64,000 nt of DNA, from assembly GCA_903849645.1 (NCBI GenBank), contig CAINJJ010000022.1, positions 1-64,000 of the forward strand, read 5' to 3'. The notes under the pieces were generated by a model. It was not told where the DNA came from and searched no databases. It saw nothing but the letters and a program-made list of their open reading frames with translations. Each line of letters begins with the position of its first letter. Positions within the stretch are counted from its first letter, which is position 1. Shown here piece by piece: positions 27,718-39,217 of this stretch. This DNA comes from an uncultured Acidobacteriaceae bacterium (lineage in GTDB: Bacteria; Acidobacteriota; Terriglobia; Terriglobales; Acidobacteriaceae). Both the position numbers and the translations under genes were made by a program.

Positions 27718-29178
27718 ATGACCAAGCCACGCACTGCCAAGCCTGATTCAACCCAGAAGGCGCCCAAGGCCCAAAAGCCGGGGGCGCCTTTTGACCGAAA
27801 CAAGAGTTCCAAGAGACCCGACGCGCCGCGCCCTCAGACCCGCGACCCCAGGCAAGCCTCATCCCGCCCGTCGTCAGTCCGGCCAGCCTCTCCGCGTCCG
27901 GCCAAGCCTCCGGCAGCCACGCCACCCGCTCTCACTGTCCCTGGTGCACGCATCAACCGCCGTGCCGCCGACCGGCTGCGCACCGGCTACCTGTGGGTTT
28001 ACTCCTCGGACATTGAAGCCATCCAGTTGCCACCCGGCGCCGATACTGCCCCGCCCGCGCTGCTGCCGGTGGCCGACCAGCGCGGACTGCTGCTCGGCAC
28101 CGCCCTCTACAGCCCTACCTCCCAGATTGCCCTCCGTATCATCTCCCGCGAGGCAATCCAGGAGGCGGGCCTGCTGGAACTGCTGGAATCCAGGCTGCGA
28201 GCCGCCATCATCCGCCGCCTGCCGCTGCTTGATGCCGGCAATGACGCCTGCCGCCTGTGCTTCAGCGAAGCCGACGACCTGCCGGGCCTGGTTGCCGACA
28301 AGTACGGCGACCTGGTGATCGTTCAACTGCTGGCCAAGGGTCTGGACTCGGCCGCCGTGCGCGACACGTGTGTCCGCGTGATTCGCGAAGAACTCGCCGC
28401 ATCAGCTCCTGATTCCGCCATTTGGGAGCGCCCCGACCCGCGCATCCGCGAGTTGGAGGGGCTTTCGGCCCCCACGGCGGGGCCGCTCTGGGCCGCCAAT
28501 CCCGACGCGCCTGTGACGGCCGCGACCTTCCACCTCAATGGCCTGGCGTTTCACTTTGACGTGAACTCGGGGCAGAAGACCGGTGCATTTCTTGACCAGC
28601 GCTCGAACTACGCCGCCGCCGCCGGCTGGGCTCGCCATCTGGGGGTGACGGGCCGCGCCCTTGACGTGTGCTGCTACCAGGGCGGCTTTGCCCTCCATCT
28701 CGCCGCCGTCTGCGCTCAGGTTACGGGGGTGGACGCATCGCGCGCATCGCTGGAAGTGGCCGACCGGAACCTGGAGGCCAATCGCGGGCAGCTCACCGCC
28801 CAGGTGGACTGGGTGGAGGCCGACGCGTTCAACCTGATGCGCGACTGGTCGGATGCCGGCGAGAGGTTCGACGTGATCGTGCTGGATCCGCCGGCCTTTG
28901 CCAAGAGTCAGCGCGCCGTGGAAGGCGCTCTCCGCGGCTACAAGGAACTGAACCTGCGCGCTCTGAAGATGCTGCGGCCCGGAGGCCTGCTTCTCACCTG
29001 CTCCTGCTCGCACCATGTGAGCTGGACCGACCTCGAGGCAACGGTTGCTTCGGCCGCCATTGACGCTCATCGACGCGTACGGCTGCTGGAGCGGCGCGGA
29101 GCGGCGGAGGACCACCCCGTGGTTCTGAACCTGCCTGAGACCGAATATCTCAAGTGCCTGGTGCTGCAAGCCGACTAG
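27718..29178 (+). CDS. class I SAM-dependent rRNA methyltransferase (RlmI-like)
   Basis: After a basic, proline-rich ~75-residue N-terminal tail, the protein has a PUA domain (AADRLRTGYLWVYSSDIEA) and a Rossmann methyltransferase core with NSGQKTGAFLDQR, LDVCCYQGGFALHLA and the catalytic-type VLDPPAFAKS motif, followed by CSCSHHV. This is the RlmI family, which makes 5-methylcytosine in 23S rRNA. The start at 27718 is one choice; a TTG/ATG pair near 27625 would add 31 residues. The 3' end overlaps the opposing gene by 29 bases. Confidence 0.85.
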   Translation: MTKPRTAKPDSTQKAPKAQKPGAPFDRNKSSKRPDAPRPQTRDPRQASSRPSSVRPASPRPAKPPAATPPALTVPGARINRRAADRLRTGYLWVYSSDIEAIQLPPGADTAPPALLPVADQRGLLLGTALYSPTSQIALRIISREAIQEAGLLELLESRLRAAIIRRLPLLDAGNDACRLCFSEADDLPGLVADKYGDLVIVQLLAKGLDSAAVRDTCVRVIREELAASAPDSAIWERPDPRIRELEGLSAPTAGPLWAANPDAPVTAATFHLNGLAFHFDVNSGQKTGAFLDQRSNYAAAAGWARHLGVTGRALDVCCYQGGFALHLAAVCAQVTGVDASRASLEVADRNLEANRGQLTAQVDWVEADAFNLMRDWSDAGERFDVIVLDPPAFAKSQRAVEGALRGYKELNLRALKMLRPGGLLLTCSCSHHVSWTDLEATVASAAIDAHRRVRLLERRGAAEDHPVVLNLPETEYLKCLVLQAD

Positions 29179-29719
29179 GCGTGAGACGCCCGCGTTGCCA
29201 CCAGGCCAGGAGGCGCGCCAGCCAGGAGCGGCGCACCGGCTGCACCGGGGAGGGCTTCGCCACACTGGCGGACCGCAGTTGCGCCATCGTGTCCTTGACG
29301 AGGGCACGGAGCGACTCCGCCTCAAAGGTGCATGAGCGGAGGTAGGCGGAAACCGTCAGCCCGGCGTCGGCCGCGCGCGTGCGAAGTTGCGCACACTCCG
29401 CCTCGCTGAGCCGGATGGTGATGCTGGCGCACTTGAGTTCACGGAGGAAGGCTGGCCTGCTGCTCGCCGGGGCGGCTGGGCGGGGCACATCACGCGGCTG
29501 CGCGTAAGGCGCCGCTGCGGGCTCCTCCGGCGGGCTCGGCGGGCGATAGCGGGCGTGGTTGCGCAGTGCCCGCTCATAGCTCAGGGTGACCGAATCGTTC
29601 GCGAGGCGGTCGTCGTTCCATGGGGGAGCGGCGCTTGACCCAACCCCGGCAAACCCGGCGAGCAGCCCGGCAAAGGTTGGGGCCGCGGAAGAAGCAGCGC
29701 TGTTGGGTGAGGACTCCAT
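29150..29719 (-). CDS. ribbon-helix-helix protein, mobilisation-like
   Basis: The 189-residue product is low-complexity (Ala/Pro/Ser) for about 100 residues, then has a ribbon-helix-helix-like unit (CASITIRLSEAECAQLRTRA, then GLTVSAYLRSC) like that in plasmid MobC-type and CopG-type DNA-binding proteins. The C-terminus is basic with a short Trp/Leu-rich stretch. No relaxase gene is nearby, so a chromosomal DNA-binding role is equally possible. It is tail-to-tail with the methyltransferase and overlaps it. Confidence 0.55.
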   Translation of the reverse strand: MESSPNSAASSAAPTFAGLLAGFAGVGSSAAPPWNDDRLANDSVTLSYERALRNHARYRPPSPPEEPAAAPYAQPRDVPRPAAPASSRPAFLRELKCASITIRLSEAECAQLRTRAADAGLTVSAYLRSCTFEAESLRALVKDTMAQLRSASVAKPSPVQPVRRSWLARLLAWWQRGRLTPSRLAAPGT

Positions 29720-29840
29720 GCCACGGAGGATACGGCAGGTCGGGCGCTAGCATGAGCGGTTTCTCACGTGGAGCGGAGCCCGAATCCTGAAATAGGACGG
29801 CAGTGTTCGCGTTCCCAAAACGGGCAAACCTGGCGCCCGC

Positions 29841-31226
29841 TCAACACCGCGCTTGTTCCCCGCCATCGAGGTCAGGAAGCACCTGGCCTGGGAGCCGCAG
29901 GAGCTCGGTGACGGCCTCGGCGGTCATGGGGCGCGCAAACAGGAACCCCTGGCCATAGCGGCAGCCCATCTGCCGCAGCAGCCGGTACTGTTCGCGCGTT
30001 TCAATGCCTTCCGCCACGACGTCCATCCCCAGGGCCCGCGCAAGTTCGATGATGGTGCGGACAATCTGGAGCGGCTGATCGCCTTCTGTCATGCGGCCCA
30101 CGAACGAGCGGTCAATCTTGAGCATGTCAAAGGGGAACGAATGCAACTGGTTGAGGGAGCTGTAGCCGGTGCCGAAGTCGTCCATCAGAAGACAGACGCC
30201 GAGGCGCCGGAGGCTGCCCAGCACCTCCAGCGTGGTGCCCTTGTCGGGAATCAGGCTGGACTCGGTCATCTCCAGCCCAAGCTGACGGCTGGAGACGCCG
30301 GACTGCAAGAGCAGGTCCTCGACGTGGTCTGCCAGCCCTTCCCGAGAAAACTGACGCGCGGAGAGATTGACGCACACGCGCAGGGAATCGCGGTCAGAAT
30401 CTTCCTGGCACCACTTCTGGATTTGCCCGCAGGCCTCTGCCAGTCCCCAATCTCCGATGGGCAGGATCATGCCGCACTCTTCGGCCAGGGGAATGAAGTC
30501 CATGGGCGGGATGAGGCCTCGCTCGGGATGCTGCCAGCGGATAAGGGCCTCGAGACCGATAATCCTGCGGGTGGAGAGATCCACCTCCGGCTGGTAGTGG
30601 AGCACGAACTGGCCATTGTCCAGGGCGCGCCGCAGGTCAACCGGGCGCGGCCAGATCTCGTTCACCGTGGCGACCGGCCGCGGACGGCGGGCCAGACTGT
30701 CGTTCAAGGTGCTGCGCAGGCGGCGCAGTTCCAGTTGGCTGGCCACCAGGTCCGCCAGGCTCTCCAGCATGCGCAGGGAGTCCAGCGGCATGCCCGGCGC
30801 AGGTTCGCTGCGGTAGATGGTCAGAACGCCGAGGATCTTGCCCTCCGAGGAGCGCACCGGCACGCTGGCAAACGCGGCGATGCCGAGCCGTTTGAAGCGG
30901 CGAAACCACTGGTCGAAGTTGGGATGCTGCGCGATGTCGGAGACAATGACCGGCCCGTCTGCCTCGAGCACCATCTCGAAGATCGAGTTTCTGCGGGGCA
31001 ACTCGCGAATCACCCGGCCCCAGCTCGACTTCACCCAGACGCGGCTCTCGTCGGCCAGGGCAATGCTGGCCGAGTCCGCCAGGAAGTACTCCGCCGCGAG
31101 CCGCGCAATGGCGTCATAGCTCGGCTCTGGCGGCGTATCGAGGATCCCGGTGGACAGAAGTGCGGCCATCCGCGCATCTTCCTGTTCCCGATCAATCTCC
31201 CCCCTGTCCAACTCGGCTCGTAACAT
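29841..31226 (-). CDS. GAF-EAL cyclic-di-GMP phosphodiesterase
   Basis: The 461-residue protein has a GAF sensor domain (about 15-165) and an EAL domain (about 200-450). Motifs needed for activity are present: [28 protein letters not shown] and EGIET. It should hydrolyse c-di-GMP to pGpG in the cytoplasm under control of whatever GAF binds. The start at 31226 has GGAG 5 bases upstream and fits the GAF boundary, so the longer upstream frame is unlikely to be used. It lies 235 bases behind the peptidase gene on the same strand. Confidence 0.85.
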   Translation of the reverse strand: MLRAELDRGEIDREQEDARMAALLSTGILDTPPEPSYDAIARLAAEYFLADSASIALADESRVWVKSSWGRVIRELPRRNSIFEMVLEADGPVIVSDIAQHPNFDQWFRRFKRLGIAAFASVPVRSSEGKILGVLTIYRSEPAPGMPLDSLRMLESLADLVASQLELRRLRSTLNDSLARRPRPVATVNEIWPRPVDLRRALDNGQFVLHYQPEVDLSTRRIIGLEALIRWQHPERGLIPPMDFIPLAEECGMILPIGDWGLAEACGQIQKWCQEDSDRDSLRVCVNLSARQFSREGLADHVEDLLLQSGVSSRQLGLEMTESSLIPDKGTTLEVLGSLRRLGVCLLMDDFGTGYSSLNQLHSFPFDMLKIDRSFVGRMTEGDQPLQIVRTIIELARALGMDVVAEGIETREQYRLLRQMGCRYGQGFLFARPMTAEAVTELLRLPGQVLPDLDGGEQARC

Positions 31227-31461
31227 TGTGGCTCCGAACCCGCGCAACCTTTTCAGCCGGGTTTCATCGGCGGCACAACCCGGTCTGGTCTGCAGGTTTC
31301 CCGCTTCATGCTTTTCGCGTGGCCGCCCTTGGGCCCCGCGCGTCCGGCAAGTGAAACCAGCCAATGAGGGATGCCGCTCAAATCCCTTATCGGAAGAGAA
31401 CGGCCCAGCTTCACAGTACGGGCGAACATATCCGCTGGGTACCGCTCCAGCCGGACAGCGG

Positions 31462-33588
31462 CTACCTTGGAGCCGGCGCTTGTCCTGTTTCGGTCCAGAG
31501 GAACGAAAGCTGGTCTGCATCGTCCTGCACCTGCTGCTCGACGCTGACTCCCGCGGAGTGGCCGCCGGAGAGGCTGTAATGGAGCAGTACGGGCCGCCCG
31601 CTGGACGAGGCCGCCTGCACCAGCGGGGTCATCTTGCGGGCATGGAGCGGGTCCACGCGTGTGTCGCTGTCGCCGGTAAAGAACATCACCGCCGGATATG
31701 CCGTTCCCGGCTTGACGTTGTGATAGGGCGAATACTTCAGCAGGTAGAAGAACTGCTTCTCGCTCTCCGCCGAGCCATACTCCGTCTTCCAGTACGACCC
31801 CACCAGGAACTTCTGATAGCGCAACATATCCAGCAGCGGATAGCCGCACCAGATCGCGGAAAACAGCTCCGGCCGCTGGGTGAGCGAAGCGCCCATGAGC
31901 AGCCCCCCGTTCGACCGTCCCGTGATGGCGAAATGCTGCGGAGAGGTGTACTTGTGGGCCACCAGGTACTCCGCGGCGGCAAACCAGTCGTCGAAGACGT
32001 TCTGCTTCTTTTCAAACATGGCTTGCTCGTGCCAGGTTTCGCCGTACTCGCCGCCGCCGCGCAGATTGGGCAGGGCAAACCAGCCTCCCTGCTGCAGCCA
32101 CCAGGCGGCCATGGCGCTCCAATTGGGCAGAATGCTCACGTTGAAGCCGCCATATCCGGTCATCAGCAGCCGTTCGCTGCCGTCCTGCTTGAGCCCCTTG
32201 CGGCCGGCGAGGAACATGGGCACCTGCGTGCCGTCCTTGGACTTGAAGAAGACCTGCTTGAGCTCGTACTCGCTGGAGTTGAAGGGAATCTTCGCCTGGA
32301 AAAACACCTCCCGCTTGCCGGTGGTGGTGTCGAGCCGATAGATGGTTGGGGGGACTATCAGGGACGAAAAGCTGAAGTAGCCGTAGCGGTCGGTGCTGCG
32401 CCCTTCGACCCCCGAGGCCGACCCCATGCCGTCGAACTCCAGCTTGCCGGCGGCCTTGCCGTCGAGGGTATACACCGAGGCCTCGGTCTTCACGTCCCGG
32501 AGCCGGTTGACGTAGAGCTTGCCGCCGACGATAGACCAGCCTTCGATGACGTCCGCGCCCTCGGGCACAATCGTCGTCCACGCCTCCGGCATCACGCCCG
32601 GATCGGCTTTCATGATGCGGCCCTTGGGCGCCTTGTAGTCGGTCCGCACGAACCAGGCGCCTTTGGCATAGCGGGCGCTGAACCGCGAGTCCAGGCCCCA
32701 GACCAGCACCTCAAACGGCGAACCCGGCTTGTTCAGGTCGCGAAAGACAATGTCCACCCGGCTGGCGGGAACGCCGCGCTCGACCTCGACGACCAGGTAG
32801 CGGCCGTCATCGGTCACGTCGGCGGCAAACAGGTCGTTGCGGCCGAGGGGCTCACCGCGGAACTCGCGGCCAAAGAGGAGCGGGTCATGCGAGGTCCGGG
32901 TACCCAGGACGTGCTGGTAGAGGAGCGTCCCCTCCTTGTCGTTGCGCGCGTAGAAGAGGCTGGCGCCGTCGGGCGCGAAGGTGACGCCCATGTAGCGGCC
33001 CGTGGGCAGCTCATCCTCCAGCGTCCTGCCCGTCTTCACATTGAGGACGTGGATGCTGGCCTCGTCCGCTCCGCCCTGCTGCATCCGGTAGGCCAGGAGT
33101 GCTCCATCGCGGGAGACGTCGGCCAGGCCAACGGAGAGGTTGGGGTCGCGGCCCAGGACGGCGGGGTCGACCAGCCGCTCGTCTTTTCCGGTCCAGCCGT
33201 GGCGCACATAGATGGAGAACTGCTGCTCCCCGGCTAGCCGCTTGGTGAAGAAGTAGTTGGTCCCGCGTTCGGTCGGCATGCGCATCTGCGACACGTTCTC
33301 CAACGCATCCAGGTCTTCCACCGCCTGCGGCCGGATCTTCGCCTGCTTCAGGTAGCGCGCTGTGTAGACGTTCTGGGCTTCGATGAAGGCCCGCGTCTCC
33401 GGGCTCCTGGCGTCCTCCAGCCAGCGATAGCTGTCCGGTATCTTCGTGCCGAAGTAGTCGTCCGCCACCGCGACGGCATCCACTGCCGGCGGCGGAGGCA
33501 GCGTGATGCCGTCCCGCCCGTGAATTGTCTGCGCCACCGCGCCCAGGCCCAAACCGATCGCCAAACCCGCACCCATCAGAAGCCTCAT
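31462..33588 (-). CDS. prolyl oligopeptidase (S9A)
   Basis: The 708-residue protein has a signal peptide ([20 protein letters not shown]), an N-terminal beta-propeller and a C-terminal alpha/beta-hydrolase domain with catalytic Ser in [10 protein letters not shown], Asp in [12 protein letters not shown] and His in SGGHSAG. It would cleave short proline-containing peptides in the periplasm. All triad residues are present and the length is typical. It is convergent with nothing and divergent from murJ. Confidence 0.9.
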   Translation of the reverse strand: MRLLMGAGLAIGLGLGAVAQTIHGRDGITLPPPPAVDAVAVADDYFGTKIPDSYRWLEDARSPETRAFIEAQNVYTARYLKQAKIRPQAVEDLDALENVSQMRMPTERGTNYFFTKRLAGEQQFSIYVRHGWTGKDERLVDPAVLGRDPNLSVGLADVSRDGALLAYRMQQGGADEASIHVLNVKTGRTLEDELPTGRYMGVTFAPDGASLFYARNDKEGTLLYQHVLGTRTSHDPLLFGREFRGEPLGRNDLFAADVTDDGRYLVVEVERGVPASRVDIVFRDLNKPGSPFEVLVWGLDSRFSARYAKGAWFVRTDYKAPKGRIMKADPGVMPEAWTTIVPEGADVIEGWSIVGGKLYVNRLRDVKTEASVYTLDGKAAGKLEFDGMGSASGVEGRSTDRYGYFSFSSLIVPPTIYRLDTTTGKREVFFQAKIPFNSSEYELKQVFFKSKDGTQVPMFLAGRKGLKQDGSERLLMTGYGGFNVSILPNWSAMAAWWLQQGGWFALPNLRGGGEYGETWHEQAMFEKKQNVFDDWFAAAEYLVAHKYTSPQHFAITGRSNGGLLMGASLTQRPELFSAIWCGYPLLDMLRYQKFLVGSYWKTEYGSAESEKQFFYLLKYSPYHNVKPGTAYPAVMFFTGDSDTRVDPLHARKMTPLVQAASSSGRPVLLHYSLSGGHSAGVSVEQQVQDDADQLSFLWTETGQAPAPR

Positions 33589-33699
33589 GGAAATCTCCCA
33601 CGGAAAGAATACCCGGCACGGTCGCTGTTGCGCGCTGTACCAACAGTTGCAACCCGGTTGCGCGCTTGAAAACTGAGCGACCCCGTAGAATCAACACCA

Positions 33700-35334
33700 G
33701 TGGCAGGGTCGCCCCCAACTCAACCCTCATCCCCGGCGCGCTCCCGGTGGGCAAGCGCCGTCGCCCTCCTGCGTCCCTCGCACGCCCACACGGCATTCAC
33801 GGCCACCCTTGTCCTGATGGCCTCGACGTTTCTCTCCCGCATCATCGGGCTGGTGCGCCTCAAATACATCGCCTGGCTCTTTGGCCGCGGGATGGAGGCC
33901 GACGCCTTCAACGCGGCGTTTGTGCTGCCCGACATGATTTCGTACTTTCTGGTCGGCGGCGCGGCCTCCATCACCTTCGTCACCATCCTCACCCGCTATC
34001 GCGAGTCGGACCGCGAGGCCGAGGGCGAGCGCTCCCTCTCCGTCATCCTGACCACCATGTACCTGGTGCTGGGCGGGGCCATCCTGCTGGCCGAAGTCTT
34101 CGCCCCCTGGTACATTCACTGGTGGTTCAGCGGCTTCGACTCCCAAAAGGCCGCCCTCTGCGTGCGCCTCACGCGGATACTGCTTCCCGCCCAGCTCTTC
34201 TTCTTCGCCGGGGGCGTCTTTGGCGCGGTGCTTCTGGTCCGCAAGCAGTTCACTGTGCAGGCGGTGGCGCCGCTCATCTACAACCTCGGGACGATCGTCG
34301 GCGGCCTGCTGCTGGTGGCGCGGATCGGCGTATCGTCGCTGGCCGTCGGCACGGTGGCCGGCGCTTTCTGCGGGCCCTTTCTGCTGAATGCCGTCTTTGC
34401 CGGCCGGGCCGGCACCCGCTACCGCCCGCTGCTGGACTGGCGCGACGAAGGGCTGCGCGAGTGGGTGCGCCTCTCGCTCCCCCTCATCGTAGGGGTTTCG
34501 CTGGTCACGGCTGACACCTGGATCATCGCCCACTTCGCCTCCTCCACCAACGGCGCGATCTCGCTGATGACCTATGCCAAGCAGCTCTTCACGGCCCCCA
34601 TGGCCATGCTGGCCCAGGCCGCAGGCGCCGCTTCCATGCCCTTTTTTGCCAGCCTGTGGAACCGGAACCGGCATTATGAGTTCGCGGTCGGGGTGGCGGA
34701 CTCCGTCTCCCGCGTCTCCTGCATGGGACTGCTGGCCGCCTCTGCGATGGTGGCCCTGGCGCCACCGCTGGTCCGGCTTCTGTTCATCGGGGGGCGCTTT
34801 TCGCTCGCCGATGCCGGCCAGTGCGCCGCCTACTTCGCCATCTTCTCTGTCTCGCTCTTCCTCTGGTCGGCCCAGGCCATCTATGCCCGCGCCTTTTACG
34901 CAGCCGGCAACACGCTGCTGCCCATGCTTGCCGGCACCTCGGTCACCCTGGTCTCGCTGCCCATCTACGCCTCGCTGGGCCACTGGCATGGAGCCACGGG
35001 CCTGGCATTGGCCTCCGACGCCGGCATCGCCCTCCAGACCGTCACTCTGGCCCTGCTCCTCCACCAGCGCCGCATGGTTTCACTGGCCAGCCTGGACTAC
35101 GCCGAGATGGGCCGCTGCCTCTGCGCCGGCGTGGCCGGCGGCGCCGTCACCTGGCTCGTCTTCACCTGGACGGGGAGCCAGCTTCACCGCCTGTTTCCCG
35201 CGCAGATGCGCTTAACTGATTTCGCTGTCCTGCTGGCCGGAACCGCTCTCTGGGCTGCTCTCGCCACCCTCACCCTGCAGAAGACCGGCTCCGCGCTGCC
35301 CAGGGTCGCCCTCAAACGCCTCGGACTTCGCTGA
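33700..35334 (+). CDS. murJ: lipid II flippase MurJ
   Basis: The 544-residue polytopic protein has about 14 hydrophobic segments and MurJ/MVF landmarks: TFLSRIIGLVR at the first helix, ADAFNAAFVLPD, and the RLLFIGGRFS motif near residue 350. MurJ moves lipid II across the inner membrane for peptidoglycan synthesis. The first ~30 residues are a cytoplasmic extension. It is the first of three plus-strand genes, none obviously linked in function. Confidence 0.9.
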   Translation: MAGSPPTQPSSPARSRWASAVALLRPSHAHTAFTATLVLMASTFLSRIIGLVRLKYIAWLFGRGMEADAFNAAFVLPDMISYFLVGGAASITFVTILTRYRESDREAEGERSLSVILTTMYLVLGGAILLAEVFAPWYIHWWFSGFDSQKAALCVRLTRILLPAQLFFFAGGVFGAVLLVRKQFTVQAVAPLIYNLGTIVGGLLLVARIGVSSLAVGTVAGAFCGPFLLNAVFAGRAGTRYRPLLDWRDEGLREWVRLSLPLIVGVSLVTADTWIIAHFASSTNGAISLMTYAKQLFTAPMAMLAQAAGAASMPFFASLWNRNRHYEFAVGVADSVSRVSCMGLLAASAMVALAPPLVRLLFIGGRFSLADAGQCAAYFAIFSVSLFLWSAQAIYARAFYAAGNTLLPMLAGTSVTLVSLPIYASLGHWHGATGLALASDAGIALQTVTLALLLHQRRMVSLASLDYAEMGRCLCAGVAGGAVTWLVFTWTGSQLHRLFPAQMRLTDFAVLLAGTALWAALATLTLQKTGSALPRVALKRLGLR

Positions 35335-35394
35335 GACCTTCCCCAACATCTCCGTCACTTGACGCACAGCCACTTCTCAGGCACTCTGTGTGCC

Positions 35395-36006
35395 ATGCAG
35401 TCCCTGAACCTGGAGCAAAAGAAGGAACGCGACGACGGCAGGCTGAAGTCCATCTTCTGGCCCACCGTCGAGAATGCCTGGGATGTGGACCACCTTGGGC
35501 GGCAGGGCTTCTGGATCTGCCTTGTCATCGCCATTCTGCAAGTGGTGGTCTCGCTGGCCACAGGCAGCGCGCCGGCAATCGCCATCGGCGTGGCCATGGC
35601 GGTGGCCTTCTTCATTGGAGGCATGGGCGTACGCCAGGCAAGCTGGCCTGCCGCGGCTCCGGTTTTCGCCATCTACTTCTTCAACCAGGTTTATGCCCTG
35701 GCCCTCGGCCGCTTTCCCGGCATTCTGGGAATCCTGGCCACCGGCATCCTGCTCTCCAACGTCCGTGCAGCCTTCCTCGCCTCCGAGTGGCGCCCCGCCA
35801 ACGATGACGAAGACCGCCCCACCCGCTTCAGCGAGTCCTTCGGTGACAAGCTCGTGGACCAGTTGCCCGCCCGCGCCTGGCCGCCGCTCCAGATTCCGTT
35901 CTTCGTCCTGGGCTCCATTCTGCTGGTGCTGACCATCGCGGGCATGGCCGTGCTGGTGGCCCAACGCGTGGGCCTGCTCCCCCATGCCGGACCGGCGCAG
36001 CCCTGA
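35395..36006 (+). CDS. small integral membrane protein
   Basis: The 203-residue product has an acidic-basic cytoplasmic N-terminus (MQSLNLEQKKERDDGR) and about five hydrophobic segments (about 37-70, 80-115 as two, 160-185). No family is recognised. The start at 35395 is chosen over an ATG 36 bases upstream because of its typical soluble N-terminus; neither has a strong ribosome binding site. It lies 60 bases after murJ. Confidence 0.55.
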   Translation: MQSLNLEQKKERDDGRLKSIFWPTVENAWDVDHLGRQGFWICLVIAILQVVVSLATGSAPAIAIGVAMAVAFFIGGMGVRQASWPAAAPVFAIYFFNQVYALALGRFPGILGILATGILLSNVRAAFLASEWRPANDDEDRPTRFSESFGDKLVDQLPARAWPPLQIPFFVLGSILLVLTIAGMAVLVAQRVGLLPHAGPAQP

Positions 36007-36262
36007 GTGAGGCCGCCCTCCGCCCTGAAAACCAGCGCAAATCAAGGCCAAATTCACCTTCCCGTGGTTTGACGCTCCTACCCCGCCCTCCTATAATCCA
36101 GATAGTTCCTGCTGACGTCTCCGTCCGCGTCTTTTCCTGCCTCTGTGCCATCCGGCCCAGATCCTCTGAAGAAAGGTCGTGAGGTTTCTCAGGAGGCACA
36201 GTCTTGGTCTCGCTCTAAAAGCCCTGAGACCCACAGGAATTCCGAAGGAGTTTTTCATTCAA

Positions 36263-36907
36263 ATGAAGCGTTCGCTCGCACTTGCCTTCACGCTGGCCTC
36301 GGGCTTTGCCCTGAGCGCCGCCGCCCAAACTCTGTCCGCTCCCGCCGCAGCCGCGGCGCCCGCCGGACCCACCAAGATCGCCGTCGTTGCCTTCCAGGTG
36401 GCCGTAGCTCAAACCAACGAAGGCCAGCGCAACTTCGCGGATCTGCAGAAGAAGTACGAGCCCAAGCGCCAGACCCTCAAGGGCCTCAGCGACGAGGTGG
36501 ACAACCTGAAGAAGCAGCTCCAGGCGCAGGGCGACAAGCTCAGCGATGCCGAGCGCGCCTCCAGGGCCAAGACCATCGACGACAAGGAAAAGCAACTGCA
36601 GCGCTCCGCGGAAGACGCCCAGAACGACTTCCAGCAGGAGATGCAGGAGCTCTACAACGGCCTTGCCTCCAAGGTCTATGACGTGCTCGCCAGCTACGCG
36701 CAGCAGCAGGGCTTTACCCTGGTGCTGGATGTGGCCCAGCAGCAGAACCCCGTCCTCTATGCCAGCGAGTCCACCAACATCACCAAGCAGATCATTGACG
36801 CCTACAACGTCAAGTCGGGCGTTCCTGCTCCGCCGGCACAGCCTGCCGGTGCGACTGCGGCTCCCGCTGCTCCCAAGTCGGCTGCTCCCAAGCCCGCCGC
36901 TCACTAA
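36263..36907 (+). CDS. OmpH/Skp-like periplasmic chaperone
   Basis: The 214-residue product has a signal peptide ending near AAAQT, a beta strand (TKIAVVAFQVAVAQTNEGQ), a long helical hairpin rich in Lys/Gln/Glu (about 60-140), a return strand (GFTLVLDVAQQQ), and an Ala/Pro tail. This matches Skp, which holds unfolded outer-membrane proteins in the periplasm. The start at 36263 has GAAGGAG 12 bases upstream and places the signal peptide correctly. A strong hairpin follows the stop. Confidence 0.8.
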   Translation: MKRSLALAFTLASGFALSAAAQTLSAPAAAAAPAGPTKIAVVAFQVAVAQTNEGQRNFADLQKKYEPKRQTLKGLSDEVDNLKKQLQAQGDKLSDAERASRAKTIDDKEKQLQRSAEDAQNDFQQEMQELYNGLASKVYDVLASYAQQQGFTLVLDVAQQQNPVLYASESTNITKQIIDAYNVKSGVPAPPAQPAGATAAPAAPKSAAPKPAAH

Positions 36908-36931
36908 GAGCCAATCTGCACTTGAACGCAA

Positions 36932-36958
36932 CGAAGGCCCCGCATTGCGGGGCCTTCG
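36932..36958 (+). terminator. perfect 12-bp hairpin after the Skp-like gene
   Basis: CGAAGGCCCCGC (36932-36943), loop ATT, then GCGGGGCCTTCG (36947-36958) form a perfect stem 25 bases after the stop codon. No long T-run follows, so termination may depend on stem strength. Confidence 0.7.
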
Positions 36959-37042
36959 CCGTTGTATAGACAAATGATGAAGATACGATGAAACGGCCGA
37001 AGATCCGGCCCATTCTGCCCAGCATCCGGCATGACCGCATTC

Positions 37043-37234
37043 TGTGGAAAAAACTGTGGAACGTTTCCCCGAATTACTTAAAATCTTTCAATAATCTTCG
37101 CTTGCCAACTTCACTTCATTTCTGCTACACGCGGCAAGCCCTTATTTATCAATCAGTATCTAGCTGCACCCGCCGCACGCGTACCTGTTGACAGCAACAC
37201 CCGCGCTGAGCCTGCATTTTGGCGGTTATCCACA
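37043..37234. other. DnaA-box-like cluster with AT-rich stretches
   Basis: TTATCCACA, a perfect DnaA-box consensus, lies at 37226-37234. TGTGGAAAA (37043-37051) and TGTGGAACG (37055-37063) are close reverse-strand matches, and AT-rich DNA (for example 37077-37100 and 37141-37157) lies between. The remainder of 36959-37287 holds no gene. A minor origin, a DnaA titration site or DnaA control of lepA are all possible; no dnaA or dnaN gene is in view. Confidence 0.35.
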
Positions 37235-37287
37235 ATTCCATGTGAATAGAATGCGACACGGGTGTGAGGGAGGTCACATTTCGATGA

Positions 37288-39099
<1,812 letters not shown>

Positions 39100-39217
39100 G
39101 CGTGCCTGGCTGAAAGTGAGTGAAAGCGCCGTCCCGCGCGCCTTGACTCCATGCCATAGCTTATCATCGGCATAGTGCCTTCCGGGCTCCGTGCGCGGCC
39201 GGGCGCCGGCAACCCAC

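Noticed and set aside
31150..33237. 695-codon open frame on the plus strand
   Set aside because: Antisense of the prolyl oligopeptidase gene with all its catalytic motifs; no ribosome binding site or domain.
33727..35064. 445-codon open frame on the minus strand
   Set aside because: Antisense of murJ; Gly/Arg/Gln-rich with no recognisable fold.
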